Source: Paracyclopina nana
Taxonomy: Eukaryota > Arthropoda > Copepoda > Cyclopoida > Cyclopettidae
Length of the DNA: 64,000 bases
NCBI GenBank assembly: GCA_019096065.1
Contig: JAGUCH010000004.1
Span: forward strand, 8,184,001-8,248,000
Direction: 5' to 3'
The position numbers and the translations under genes are program-made. The notes beneath the pieces are model-generated. The model did no database searches. It was given only the letters and a program-made list of their open reading frames with translations, and was not told the DNA's origin. Below are positions 22,801 through 34,300 of the stretch, piece after piece; position 1 is the first letter of the stretch; every line of letters begins with the position of its first letter.

Positions 22801-24848
22801 TTTTCTTTGGTTGCTCCAGAAAAGGGAACTACTTTCTCTAGTTAAAGCAGCTGGGCTTGACTTGCATCACCACTTGATAAGCCCCAAGCCAACTGAGACA
22901 TATTTTGAAGCGCTTGCTTCTAAACTGGATCAGGTGCTACCAGACCTGATGGGAAGCAAATGGTCAAGTCAAGTCAGCTTGTGACAGTCTTCTTCTGTTG
23001 TAGTAGTTAAAAAGCTTTTATCATCATGATTATCATGCTGCTTCAAATTTTTAGCCTGCTGAACTGCTTTTAGAGCGCAAGCACCCAAAAGGCTGCCGTG
23101 CAAACAAGTTGAGTAGTCTAGATTCTAGCATTTTACACTTAAAACAGTACTATGGGTTTTGGGCTGGAACACACAAATTGTCCTTGCAACAAAACTACAT
23201 CATAAGGCCCAAAATCTCAGCGATCTTGACACCAGCAGAGTCAAGGACTGCTTTGACCTAAGTCATCAAAGTGGTCCATGACAATGTTGCTGCACCAGTA
23301 ACACTTTTTGCTGTCCAATTTGCAATAACCCAGTCCTTTGAATGAGTGACTTAAGTTTGTATTGAGCTATCTTTAGTAACATTGCTTTCTTTGATGATTA
23401 GGGCCATATCAACAAGGATGGTGGCTGGTATGTGGTGGTTCTTTACCCTCATCATGATTTCCTCCTACACTGCCAACTTGGCTGCCTTCTTGACAGCAGC
23501 CAAAATGGACACTCCCATCAACTCAGCTGAAGACATGGCTAAGCAGACCAAAATCAAGTATGGCACTTATTGTTGCGGATCCACCAATGCCTTCTTCAGG
23601 GTAAACCAATTTTCTTTTTCAAAGGGCTCAAAAATCTTTCATCTTCACCACTGCAGGGCTCAAGTATTCCCACTTACCAAAAGTTGAATGCTGTCATGGA
23701 ATCTGCCAAGCCATCTGTCTACACTAGTGGTAACTCTGAGGGGATTGATAGGGTAAGAAAGGAGGATGGAATGTATGCCTTCTTCATGGAAGCTGCCTCA
23801 ATCGAATACCATGTTGAAAGGAAATGTGATTTGACACAAATTGGTGGACTCTTGGATACAAAAGGTTATGGAGTTGCCCTACCACCTAGTAAGATTGCTT
23901 CTAATGTTGAAGGTCTACTACTTGTCATTGTCATGCTTCCAGATTCTCCATACACTAAAGCACTATCAGCAGGGGTATTGAAGTTGCAGGAAAAGGGTAT
24001 CTTACAGACCTTGAAGATCAAATGGTGGAAAGAGATGCATGGAGGTGGTCAATGTTTGGTGAGTGAGCACTACATCCAACTGTTCAACAGTAGCTCTTAT
24101 AGAGATTGAAACCTTAATTTCTAGATTTGTCTCTCTCAATGTCCAAACTTTTTTTTACTCCTTTTTAGTTTCTGTAAAAATTCCTTTCTTTCAGAGTGTG
24201 AGTAGAGTTATCCAAGGCTGAGTATGTAGTTTCACCAATGCTTCATAAATTCTTTTATAAAAATATTTTGGGGTTTGCTTTTGTGCATGTAAATTAAGTG
24301 TATAACTCAATGTGCATGAATAATTGTTGCTTCATTTTCTTTACCACAAAAGTCTTTCTGTTCCATTATTGTTTTTGTACAGGGTGGTGACAGTGATGAT
24401 AGTGCTCAATTGGGTTTACCAAACCTTGGTGGAGTTTTCATTGTCCTCTGCGGTGGCATGATTGTGGCTTGCTTCATAGCTGTTCTTGAATTCATGTGGG
24501 AACATAGGAAATTGGCAGCTGACCAAAATGTAATTCTCACTTTTAAAACACTCACAATAATAGATTTAAACCAAATTTCTTGCATGCTAGGAATCCATTT
24601 GGGCAGAGTGTTGGAAAGAACTCAAGTTTGCTGTTGATGTCAGAGCAGGAGACTCCAAACCAGTTGAGAAAGAGGGAAGTTCTTCTGGTTCAAGAAGCAG
24701 TGGATCAGATGAAGAGTCTGAGACCAAATCTGCTGAAGATCACTATGGAGTGATCAATGAGGATCACTCCAAAGCAACTTCATTGTCAAAGAAGAACAAA
24801 TCTGATTCAACATTTGCTGTATTCAATAATGATGCTAAAAGACATTAG
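19882..24848 (+). CDS. Kainate-type ionotropic glutamate receptor
   Basis: Fifteen exons in the transcript using pore exon 10a: 19882-19975, 20113-20268, 20323-20507, 20563-21024, 21078-21230, 21290-21508, 21568-21792, 21849-21933, 21989-22127, 22264-22401, 23402-23600, 23657-23888, 23943-24058, 24383-24529 and 24591-24848. It encodes 935 residues. Order: signal peptide (about 1-20), amino-terminal domain (to about 420), S1 ([22 protein letters not shown] with the ligand-carboxylate Arg), M1, pore loop, M3 with SYTANLAAF at 640-648, S2 (FFMEA with the binding Glu), M4 ([19 protein letters not shown]) and a Ser/Glu-rich tail. GYG and FAKQTKI-like surroundings ([13 protein letters not shown]) favour the kainate class over AMPA. 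The 54-nt intron 23889-23942 is in frame; reading through it would insert 18 residues next to ALPP. AATAAA overlaps the end at 24849. Likely an excitatory postsynaptic or chemosensory channel. Confidence 0.9.
22663..22797 (+). CDS. Alternative pore-loop exon (10b) of the kainate-type receptor
   Basis: A duplicate of exon 10a (22264-22401) lying in the following intron. It starts after TTTCCAACAG with the same split Arg codon, continues [20 protein letters not shown] (10a: [20 protein letters not shown]), ends [12 protein letters not shown] with the same split codon and a donor (CAG|GTATTT). Lengths are 135 and 138 nt, so either alone keeps the frame with exon 11 ([14 protein letters not shown]), and both together would duplicate the pore helix. 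At the position equivalent to the vertebrate Q/R site, 10b has Gln (MQQG) and 10a has Cys (LCQG). The pore helix of 10b is otherwise more divergent ([10 protein letters not shown] versus [10 protein letters not shown]). Mutually exclusive use is inferred. Confidence 0.8.
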
Positions 24849-25149
24849 AATAAAGCAAAAAATATAGAAGCAGTTTGGCAAAGTGGTTGTTGAAAACATA
24901 CTGGTAGGCCTATCCCAATAGCACAATCTTAATTAAGGGAAGTTATGTGGATGATCTAGTTTTTTCTCTAACAAAGCAAAACTCACACATACATCAAAAG
25001 GTACACACCTAATCATCAGTGATGGGTAAGGATTACTAGATTTTGTACACAGAATTTATCAATACGTACTCACAAGCACTTTTAATAAGAAGATAAGAGC
25101 ATACATAAAATGGTCAAAACTTACTTAGATAACATCATTCAATTTTGTC

Positions 25150-28100
25150 ATGGCAGCCCAGAAAGGCTCTTTATTATTCATACTTGCATTGCTCACCTTG
25201 ACTAGAGCACAAGAATGTAATATCCCAGGACAGTGTATCAATAGCAACATTCTTACCATCACTGCAGCTAATTCAGTGCAAAAATGCCAATCCGATTGCC
25301 AATTGCTTTCAAACTGCCACTGGTTCTCATACTCAGACAACTTTTGCCAATTGTTCAGTGATTGCAATTCAGTCTCAAGTGATGCTTGTCAAGAGTGTAT
25401 CACTAGTGAAGTCACATGTGAAGCTGAAGTTCAGTGTAACCTGAATGGGTTTTGCCAGGTACAGCAAGACATTTCAAAAACTTTTGATATCATTACTGAT
25501 AAAAACCATTTTCAGGGAAACTTGACTAATGCCTTCCAATATGGCACTCACAGGCAATGCTGGCTGAGCTGTAGTACCTCAAATCAGTGTGCTTGGTACT
25601 CTTACAGACAATCAGATGAAAGATGCTTCCACTTTTCATCATGTGATAGTTTAGATGAGGAATTGGAGGGATTCAATAGTGGTCAAGCCAAGTGCACATT
25701 CCCCTTGGACAATTTAAGTGAGTGCTGAACAATGACTTGAAAGTACTTTCTAATATTAGTTAACTTTGAACACAGCTAAGCTTTTGGTGGTAACTGGTGA
25801 CCCTAAGGACTCTTCTGTCTTGGCAGAAGTTTTGGACTTTTCTGGAGACAATTTGAAATGCCAGTCACTTGGCAATTATCCTGACAAAGTGTCTTGGTCA
25901 ACTGGTGGGTTGCTTAATGACAAGCACCCCTTAGTTTGCGGTGGGTACGCCTCTGATGATTGCTATGTAGTGGGCCAAGGTTCAGAGGTTGTTGCCAACA
26001 TGATCAAGTACAAAACCTACACAGCCTCAGCAGTGGTGAACAATTCTGTCTTGTGGATCACAGGAGGCTTTGATGGAGCCTTCAGGTCGATCTCAACAGA
26101 ATTTATTCAACTAGACAACAAAGCTTCCTCTTCTGAAAGAGGTCCTAATTTACCAATGCCTCTGCTAGGCCATTGTTTAGTGCCTATTAGCCAGACTAAG
26201 TATCTCATAATTGGAGGTGACACAGGATCCAATGACAGTCCCACAACATTCCTGTATGACTTTGCTGGTATGGACAAGTCATCATGGAAGACCTTACCCA
26301 ACATGAAAACACCAAGGTCTGAACATGCCTGTTCTACCTTTATGCATCAAGGACAACTCATGGTGGCAGTGAGTGGTGGAACCAATGCTGGACTTAAACT
26401 AGACACAACTGAGATCTTCAATCCTCAAACACTCACCTGGAGTGAAGGTAAGAGTTTATTTTTCAGAGGATGTACACATAAGTAGTCCAATAGGCCAAGT
26501 TTAGTAACAAAAAGGATAAGGGGAAAAGTTTCCTGCTTACACTGTCCACTCTGAAGCAAACTTTGTTGGTATTTGTAAAGAATTGCATAGACCTGACCGG
26601 CTTTTTTGAGCAGTACAGCTTGAACACCAATGCCTCCAGCCAATCCAAACACCTATCTGACCAACTTATATTAATTTCGACTGTGTCAGTCAGCTCAATT
26701 GTCTCAGGCTCACTGGAACAACAATATAGCTGGTATAGGTGCTACCAGAGGAATTGTTTGATTTGATTTACCTTGGGGTGGGTTGCCTATTGATGATGAC
26801 TCTGTCAGCTCCATTGATGATCATGGTCTCGATGGTCTCCCATTGACTACTTTGGTAGGTAGGCTCATGACTAGGAGATTCCACAGGTGTGAGCAAATTC
26901 TCATCCTCAAGGATGGCATCATTGTCATGCACTGACTCCAATCGATCAGCTCTGCTCATTCTCCTGGTACTCTTTGATGTACTCATGTGAGCTGCCACAA
27001 AAAAGGTCCCCTGAGCCTTGGTGATGAAAGAGGAAACTGTCTTCCTGTCTCGGTCCTTCTTCTTGATTCTCCTCACAAAAGTGTCAATGAAGTTCAGAAT
27101 GGCAAACTCCACAAGAGCAGCAAAAACTATGAAAAAGCAGAGGATGATGAAGACATCAAGAGCTGTGGCATATCCAACTTGAGGCTTGCTTTTGCCACCA
27201 AAGCCTATGGTGACCACAGACAGGACTGTGGTGGCTCCTAGGCTGGTTCTGGCTGGAATCTCTGAGCCTTTTTCAGTTTTCACAAGCCAAAAGGTCACCC
27301 ATGAGCAGCACACAATCAAGGTCAAGGGGACATAGATCTGAAATAAGGACAACATTGAGCACCTGCAAACCCTTGCAAAGGTAGAAGAGTACTTGAAGGA
27401 TGAAGAAACCAGTTTGCCTCTTGAAGGTGAACTCCAAGGCAACAATGGAAGTGTTTGACCGGTCTTTACCCTCTTCATTCCTGCCAATATTAGATGTTGA
27501 CTCCCATTTCACCAAGTCATACTGAGCCAGCTCTAGTTCATCCATTGACAAAGGCTTGGGGCTCCACTAATAGATATTGAGAAATGAACTGATCAAAAAC
27601 TTCAAAGGATATTTCCAACTACTGAACTTTTGGACCTATTAAAGACTCTTTTTGGCCTTACTGACTTATAGAGGCTGCTGAAGGCCAATTAATGATTGGG
27701 AATTGTAACCTTAGCAAACAAAATATAACTAACCTTGTAGATAATATCTCCTGCATCATGTCCAAAACTTCCTATTTTCAGAGGGCAAGTTTGGGAGTCT
27801 AGGGGAAATTTTCTCAAATCCATTTGGCACCTAAAAGCAAAGAGCTCAAAACATTGTCATCTTTTAAAGTGATGCTCTAACCTTGCTTTTAAAGTTAATC
27901 TTTGTGAATAAGAAATCCTGCCAGAGGGTGATATTCTGATGAATCTATTAGGAACTGTCATTTTGTGCAAGTAGGAGTTTTTCCCATTCACAATGAAAGT
28001 ATCTGGTCTCCAGATTTTGTTAAGGAATGCCCAATTCATTGCAAGCTGATCAAGACTGGTTGTGCTGTTGAATTTTAGCCTTGGGTCAGTCCAGAATTGC

Positions 28101-31100
28101 CTAAAGTAGCAATCAAAGGCAAAGGTCTGAGTAGTTTCATCCACAGGTCCCATTGATCTGATTGCAACATTGACTTCAACTTCAAGTGGAGGTCCAGCAA
28201 TTTGAGGCCTGATTTGTCTGTCATATCCAGAATTGAAAAGCTGCAAACAATGGAATGAAGTGAAAATTCCCATTCCTTACATAGTAAACTAATTAAAGGA
28301 ATTTGATTGGTTAATGGGTTAGGACAGCCAATCAAACTGCAGGAAAGAAGCTGCTACACTCACACCATCTAGCGCCATTTTGGTAGTTTACCTCATCTAA
28401 AATGCTGGTGATTTGAGTAGACAAATATCTCTCACTTCTGAAAGGATGAAAGGATCTCTTGGTCCTCATGTTGTCTTCGCAGAAGTCCTCTTGACAGGTC
28501 CAAGCAATATGGATCAAATTGAATAAGATCCAAACAATCATAACTCTGCTGTGGTGCTCTCAGGTTACTTCTTCTTGTCCAACTGCTGGTTTCTTTTCAT
28601 GACCATTATAAATATAGCAGAAGACATAGACAGTTTATAGTAGTAGGAAACTTATTCTACTCTACTATACACAGCTAGGGTTTGGCCAATGAAGAGAGGT
28701 GGCCTGGTATGGTGTAGCAAACTTGGTTGAAGAATTGCTCTATTGGCTGGCTCTTCCCTAGAGCAATCAAGAAAGAATGCAGAAAAAAGGCACGAAAGGT
28801 TGTTTGGCAAAGGGCAAAAATGAAAGAAAGCTGAGTAGAAGTTATTGATGAAATGCTAAAAATTCTCTTGAATATATCAGGACATACTGCTGGTCCAACG
28901 TCACCAAAATTGAGACACTCCCTCCTGTCATTCCTTTCAGATTCATGAATTTATAGAGTGCACTTTTTAAGTCCCATAAGGCTGACCCAGCTCGGCTTCT
29001 GCAAAAACTTTTAATCTAATAGGCCTACAGCATGCAACCAATTTTCTAAATGTCTTTTTTGTCTATTTCATCACATGACATACAAGTAGAGAGACCAGTA
29101 CATGATCTGAAGGATGAGGAAAACAATAGGAAACATCTTTCTTGCACAGGCATCAATAGACCAAATGACTTCTGTGGTGTTATTAAAAATGGCCAAGCCT
29201 TCAATTGGCCCCCAAATAGACTCGATCATCCATTCAGCCTTGATAAAGGTAGTTTCAGACCACCAGCTCACCATTTTGGCAAGGTAATTGATAACTCCAG
29301 GCCTTGGGGACTTTCCTTCTTGAACAGCCTCCTCCTCTTCTTCATCGATGTCTTCAAAAGCCTCTTCACCATCATCTGCAGCTAAAGGGGCTTCATTTTG
29401 TAATTTGAGCTCTTGTTCCTCCTTTTTCTTTTCTGCCTTTTCCTCCTCCTGTTTTAGCTTCTCAGCAATTTTGGCCTTCTTCCTTTTTATGAAAGTATCA
29501 AGAAAGTTGATACAAGCAAATTCCACCAGGGCTGCAAATACTGCAATGAAGCAGAGAATAATGAAAGTATCCAGAGCTGTGGCATATCCCACTTGAGGCC
29601 TGGATTTGCCCCCAAAGCCAATATTGACCACTGACAGGACAGAGGTGGCTCCCAATGCAGTTCTTGCAGGAACCTCCCCACCCTTTTCAGTCTTGATCAG
29701 CCAGAAAGCCACCCAAGAGCAGAAAACAATCAGAGTGAGAGGTGTGTAAATTTGCAAGAGAAAAAAGCCAGTCTGCCTTTCAAAAATAAAGTCCAATGAG
29801 GCTGTGGAGTCATTGCGAAAGCCTTGTCGAGTCCTTCGAGTGCCTTCATGTATTTCTTCATAGGACTTGAAGTCCACCAAATGAAACTGGGCAAGGCCTA
29901 GCTTGTCAATGGAAACAGCTGTGGGTGTGGCCCATTTGTACACCAAATCCTTGGCACTGTAGCCAAAGCTGCCAATGACCAAGGGGCACACCTGGAGAAA
30001 GAGACAACAGATTGGCTTCTTGTATGCAAATATTTATCAATTTTGGCATTTCTTCAAATAGCAGCTAGGGTTTCTACTGAACTCTTTTGGGCAGCACTTG
30101 GTAAAAAGATAAAATAAGACTTACCTGGGAATCGAGAGGGAATTTCCTTAGGTCCATGGGACAGCTTGCCCAGAGAGTCAACCTTTGTGAATAAGACACT
30201 CTTCCACTGGGACTAATTCTGACAAACCGGTTGGGTACTGTGATTTTGTGCAAATAGCTTTTCTTGCCATTGACCACATAAGTGTCAGGCACCCAGATTT
30301 TGGCCAGAAATGCCCAATTCAGAGCCAGCTCAGAGATTCCAGTAGCATTGAATTTCAGCCTGGGATCCACCCAGGATTGCCTGAAATAGCAATCTAATGA
30401 GTAGGCCATTTTGCCCTCATCCACTGGTCCCATCGACCTGATAGACAGGTTAATCACAACAGACACAGGTGGGCCTCCAACCTAGAAATGCAAACTTGAG
30501 TAGACAATTGCTATTCAACATTCGCTTTATCTTACCTGAGGCCTGATTCTCTTGTCATAGCCAGAGTAAAGGAGAAGATGATCAAGAGCATTGCTCACTT
30601 GACTTGCAACCTTTTTGCCAGTTCTGTAAGGTACAAAAGTGGCTTCCCTTCTGTATCGACTATGGGCCTGTGAACAGCCTTCATCGCAGTAATAGTTGCC
30701 ATCTTCTTCATTTAGATAGTCATAATCTTGAGTGGAGTTAATGAGGGTAATTAGGTGAGTGAATAGGAGCAGCTTGATCATGTTGACTTGGCACCTGCAT
30801 GAAACTCTGACATGCTTTCCAATTTGCTACTGCTGAAAGTTGCAAGCAGGACTTTCCCTATGAGCACCTGAATCTAAACTGTTACACTCTCAGCTCCTGT
30901 GAAGAAAGTTGTAACTTTCTGCTAGCAAATAAATCCGCAGAAAAAAGCACTAGAGCTTCTTCTTCTTGTTATTGTGCAACTAGATCATAAAAACACATAT
31001 AAAATAGTAACAAGGCTTTCTAAAAAACCGTTTTTATTGGATCAAATCTTGGCCTTCCATTTTCAGTTGCTGTCATGCAATCCTTGTCAATTCTCGAATA

Positions 31101-31391
31101 TAAGATAACCAATATTCTTCAGTGAAAGCACAGATGACTTTTTTCCTTTTAGGACCAAAATTGCCTGCGAGATTGTCAAGTGCTCAAATGGTGACCAATC
31201 CTGGAGGAAATGGAGTACTTGTCATTGGGGGAAAAACAAGCACTTACCAGGATGTAATTTATGAGTTGGTTTGCTTGAATTCTGAAAATGACAATGACTG
31301 CATGTGGACTCGATTGGATAAAACATTGGAAGTGGCCAGATCAGCTTTTGTGTCCATGTGGATCCCTGATGATTTGGTGGAATGTTCTTAA
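25150..31391 (+). CDS. Secreted apple/PAN-like plus kelch-repeat protein
   Basis: Four exons: 25150-25458, 25516-25717, 25776-26447 and 31153-31391, encoding 473 residues. A signal peptide (MAAQKGSLLFILALLTLTRA) is followed by two cysteine-rich apple/PAN-like modules, each opening C-x-(I/L)-x-G-(Q/F)-C and containing C-x-W-(F/Y)-S-Y (about residues 22-90 and 97-165). Then come kelch-type blades with paired glycines (LWITGGFDG, YLIIGGDTG, VAVSGGTN, VLVIGGKT) from about 172 to the end. The join of exon 3 to exon 4 gives WSEGPKLPARLSS, an uninterrupted kelch signature, and the phase fits, which shows that the 4.7-kb intron 26448-31152 is real. That intron contains two complete opposite-strand receptor genes. 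The 57-nt intron 1 is in frame. Such secreted kelch proteins have no assigned function that I know. The stop lies 5 bp from the NCAPG2 stop on the other strand; ATTAAA at 31430 is the likely polyadenylation signal. Confidence 0.85.
26463..28541 (-). CDS. Anion-selective Cys-loop receptor subunit (nested)
   Basis: Six exons on the minus strand: 28541-28392, 28240-27882, 27830-27734, 27566-27393, 27337-26772 and 26712-26463; phases fit, 531 residues. After a signal peptide and short linker comes the ligand-binding domain with SGYDRQIRPQ, WTDPRLKF, IWRPDTFIVNGKNS, and the Cys-loop CQMDLRKFPLDSQTC (13 residues between cysteines). M1 is IYVPLTLIVCCSWVTFWL; M2 is IPARTSLGATTVLSVVT, whose PAR motif marks anion selectivity; M3 follows in PQVGYATALDVFIILCFFIV; M4 (KLFPLSFLLLNLAYWTTYVYIL) is in the last exon and ends the protein, as is usual. 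The M3-M4 loop is basic then Ser/Glu-rich. The M2-M3 linker (GFGGKSKPQVGY) resembles arthropod pH- or amine-gated chloride channels more than GABA receptors, but the ligand is not assignable. It lies wholly inside the kelch gene's last intron. Confidence 0.88.
28542..29070. other. Gap between the two nested receptor genes
   Basis: About 530 bp, inside the kelch intron, that must contain the 3' UTR of the upstream receptor and the promoter of the downstream one. No other feature recognised. Confidence 0.4.
29071..30781 (-). CDS. Anion-selective Cys-loop receptor subunit (nested paralog)
   Basis: Three exons on the minus strand: 30781-30536, 30481-30125 and 29991-29071, encoding 507 residues. 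It is a paralog of the downstream receptor: SGYDKRIRPQ, WVDPRLKFNATG, IWVPDTYVVNGKKS, Cys-loop CPMDLRKFPLDSQVC, M2 VPARTALGATSVLSVVN with the anion-type PAR motif, then PQVGYATALDTFIILCFIAV. The M3-M4 loop is a long charged segment (KKKEEQELKL, then acidic EEEEEAV), and M4 is KMFPIVFLILQIMYWSLYLYVM at the C-terminus. The whole region from the Cys-loop to the stop is one 921-nt exon, whereas the paralog has introns after DIIYK, before M1 and before M4, so introns were lost here or gained there. Likely forms homomers or heteromers with its neighbour; ligand unknown. Confidence 0.88.
30782..31152. other. Upstream region of the nested receptor / end of kelch intron
   Basis: About 370 bp containing the presumed promoter of the nested receptor (minus) and the acceptor of the final kelch exon (TTTTAG at 31147-31152). 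Nothing else seen. Confidence 0.35.
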
Positions 31392-31396
31392 TTTGT

Positions 31397-34300
31397 TTAT
31401 ATTCTAGTCTTTGCCTTGAGCAACATTTCATTAAAGCTGCCCCTCAATTCATGATTTTCTGTATCTTCAACTGATTCAACATTGATTTCAATTTCTTGAA
31501 TCAACTCCTTGAATTGATGTCTACAATAGGAAAATCGAAAATTCAAGATAATTTAGATAATAAAATAACTTACTTGGCAGAGGTGGTTTTAACTAAATGA
31601 GATGCAACATAAGCAAATAGTAGATGACAAGCCAAAGCTTTGATTGTAGAATCAATTTTCATGGCTTGAATCAAGCATGGGATAATACTCTTGAGTGTCT
31701 TTTTGTCACAGCAGAGTTCACAAAATAAATAAGATGAACTGTTCCTTTCTGGAGCATCAATTATTTCCTTCTGAAAATGAAATTTGTAAAAAAAATCATC
31801 AAATACACATAATAACCAAAGAGTTTACCTCATTTATGTGAAATTCAAAAGATGTCAGCATGGATTTTGACAAAGTGTCAACCACTTCAGATTTTGTCTC
31901 GAATGAAGTCAGAGAAATGCTCAAGAAGAGTGCTAAATGTTTTTTTGCATCAAGGTAAATTTCCTTGGACAAATTTCCCCCTTGATGTAAACAAGTGCAC
32001 ACTTTGCTGAACATTTGACTTAGCAACTGAGTAGAGCACTCTTTATGGCATGACAACCACTGAGCAATCTCTGTCATGAGTGGCAAAAAAATCTTGACTC
32101 GTTCACAGCCAGTATCTAATTAAAAAAACAGAATTAAGCAAGATCCTAGCAATGAAAAAAACCAATTTATTTTTGGCCAAACTAGTTACCTTCAGTGATC
32201 ATGTCATGAGAAATCTGAATGAACTTTTGGATATAAGAGTCTTGACAAACGATGTTCAAGGTGACCAAATTTGAGGTCATCATCAAGACATTGGACACAA
32301 TATGATCAGCCAGGAGGGATTTCTTGCCCATAATTTTGTTTTGGCACCAAGACATTAAGTTGGTTACTAAAAGCATGATATCTTCATGCTCGTCAGTTTT
32401 TTGGGCCATATGCAAAAACACTTCCATTTGAAGGTAGGCAGTCCAAGCTGACCCCAAAACCTCAAGATGTCCCTCCAAATGTGCGCCCTCATCTTCATCC
32501 ACTTCCAAAGCCTTGTCCATGAATGGCAAGTAGCCCTGCAAAGAAATATTGAAGTAACCCTTAGTTAAAAAGATGTTAAAGTTTACCTTTAGGATCAATT
32601 TGGCATCTTCTAGTTGTTTGATGTTTTTCTTAACCAGAATGGATCTGTTGATCGTATGCGACAAGAGATAGCGTAAAAGGATTAAGCCATATCCAGGCCT
32701 TGGCTTTTCATCAAATCTTACTCCTTTCCTTGGTTTGTCTTTCAGCTTTGTAGACCTTTCTTGCAAATCTGAAAGAAAAAACAGTTTTTCATCAAAGCTT
32801 TGCAATAATTACAGCATGAATTGTACCTTTCTTTAACCATTGGCCAATCATGTCAAGAATGTCGTCACCTCGCTTCCAATTACATAGAGCATCAGCATAA
32901 GTGGTGAATGTGGTCTCACTCAATTCCAATTTGGGATCTTCTGCCCATCCAGGATATTTCGAGATCAGTTCTGGTTCAGTGGCAGACTTGAGTCTGGATA
33001 GGCAAAAGCTGGCCATGGTCAAAGAAGCTGAATGTGGCAAAAAGCTACTCAAATAAATGACACTCCTGTGCACTTGGCTTGACTTGTACACTTTGAACAG
33101 AAGGGTTAGGATCTTGCTTGATTTCTTCTCGAGCAAGGCTCGATATTCAGCATTGTCCTTCGATGACAGCTCCTTGCATCTTGCCATCCATAGGATGCAA
33201 ACAACGTCCACCAGACCACCAACCACAAATGTGTCCGACAAGCTTTGGTGCAAAGAGTCATTGGCCAGCTTTATGCTTCCATCTTTCAAAGTACTCGCTT
33301 CAATTTGATCTCCAGCATTGGCACTCACATTTTCCTTGTCCTCAGTATCTTCACAATCAACTTGGCAATGTTTCTTCAAATTGACCAGGATGCCAAGCAT
33401 GAATTTGACAATGCCATGCAAATTGACGAGCCTGTCAATGAGCAAATAAAAACGTCGAGATGCCTCAATGTTGGTCTTTATGAGGTACACACATCGTTCC
33501 AATTTGGCCTCTTCATTTTGCTCCAGGGGAAAGAAGCTGTTAAAAAGCAAGCTGGCAATTCTTTGAGCCACAGGCTTTTTGTCTTTGGCCAGTTGATCCA
33601 AGAGGTCAGTTAGGGGACAAATTGTCCAGTACTGAATTGACTTGACAGCTTTGACAGCAATGAGCAAATCGATCATTGCCAATCTCACGCTTTCATTGGA
33701 GTCATATAAGCCATCCTTCAACTTGGGCAAGATTTTTTTCATATACAGATGACACCTTGGACAAGTTTTCACGAGGGCTGCCATGCCTTTTATCACAGTC
33801 TGCCTCACTTTGGGAGAGCTCATGTCATTGGCCAGTGTTTTGACAATGATCAGCATCAATTTTTGCACTTGACTGGCCTCAAAAATGAGCCAGAATCTTG
33901 AGAGAATTGTGACAGCTCCATTGATGGCAGCTATGCGAACTTCAGGCACTTCATCCTTGAGCAAGTCATGAAAGGCTTGAATTTGAGCTTCTTGATGAGT
34001 TGCCTTTAGCTCCAAATCAGCCTCTGGATCTTCGATGGGGAAAGCTTCAGTCAGAATTTGAATAGCATTGCATCTCACATCACTGTTTGCCACCCTCAAA
34101 TGCCTCCAGAGCAAAGGCTCCCACAACTTGTGCACAGTGGCTTGAGCTTTCTTGTTGTTTTTAGCCATGTGGAAAGGTGCAAGCAGTGCCAATAAGGGAT
34201 CAAACAATTTGGCCTTTTTGTTGGCCAAAACACAGTGGTACATGAAATCTTGGAGCTGCTCTTCAATGATTTCAGTCTCAGTACCATTGCTCCATGCTTT

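Noticed and set aside
23021-23380. Possible third pore exon before exon 11
   Set aside because: No MQQG-like or SYTANL-related codons and no phase-matched splice sites.
33057-33613. Plus-strand open frames inside NCAPG2
   Set aside because: They are antisense shadows of the long fourth coding exon.
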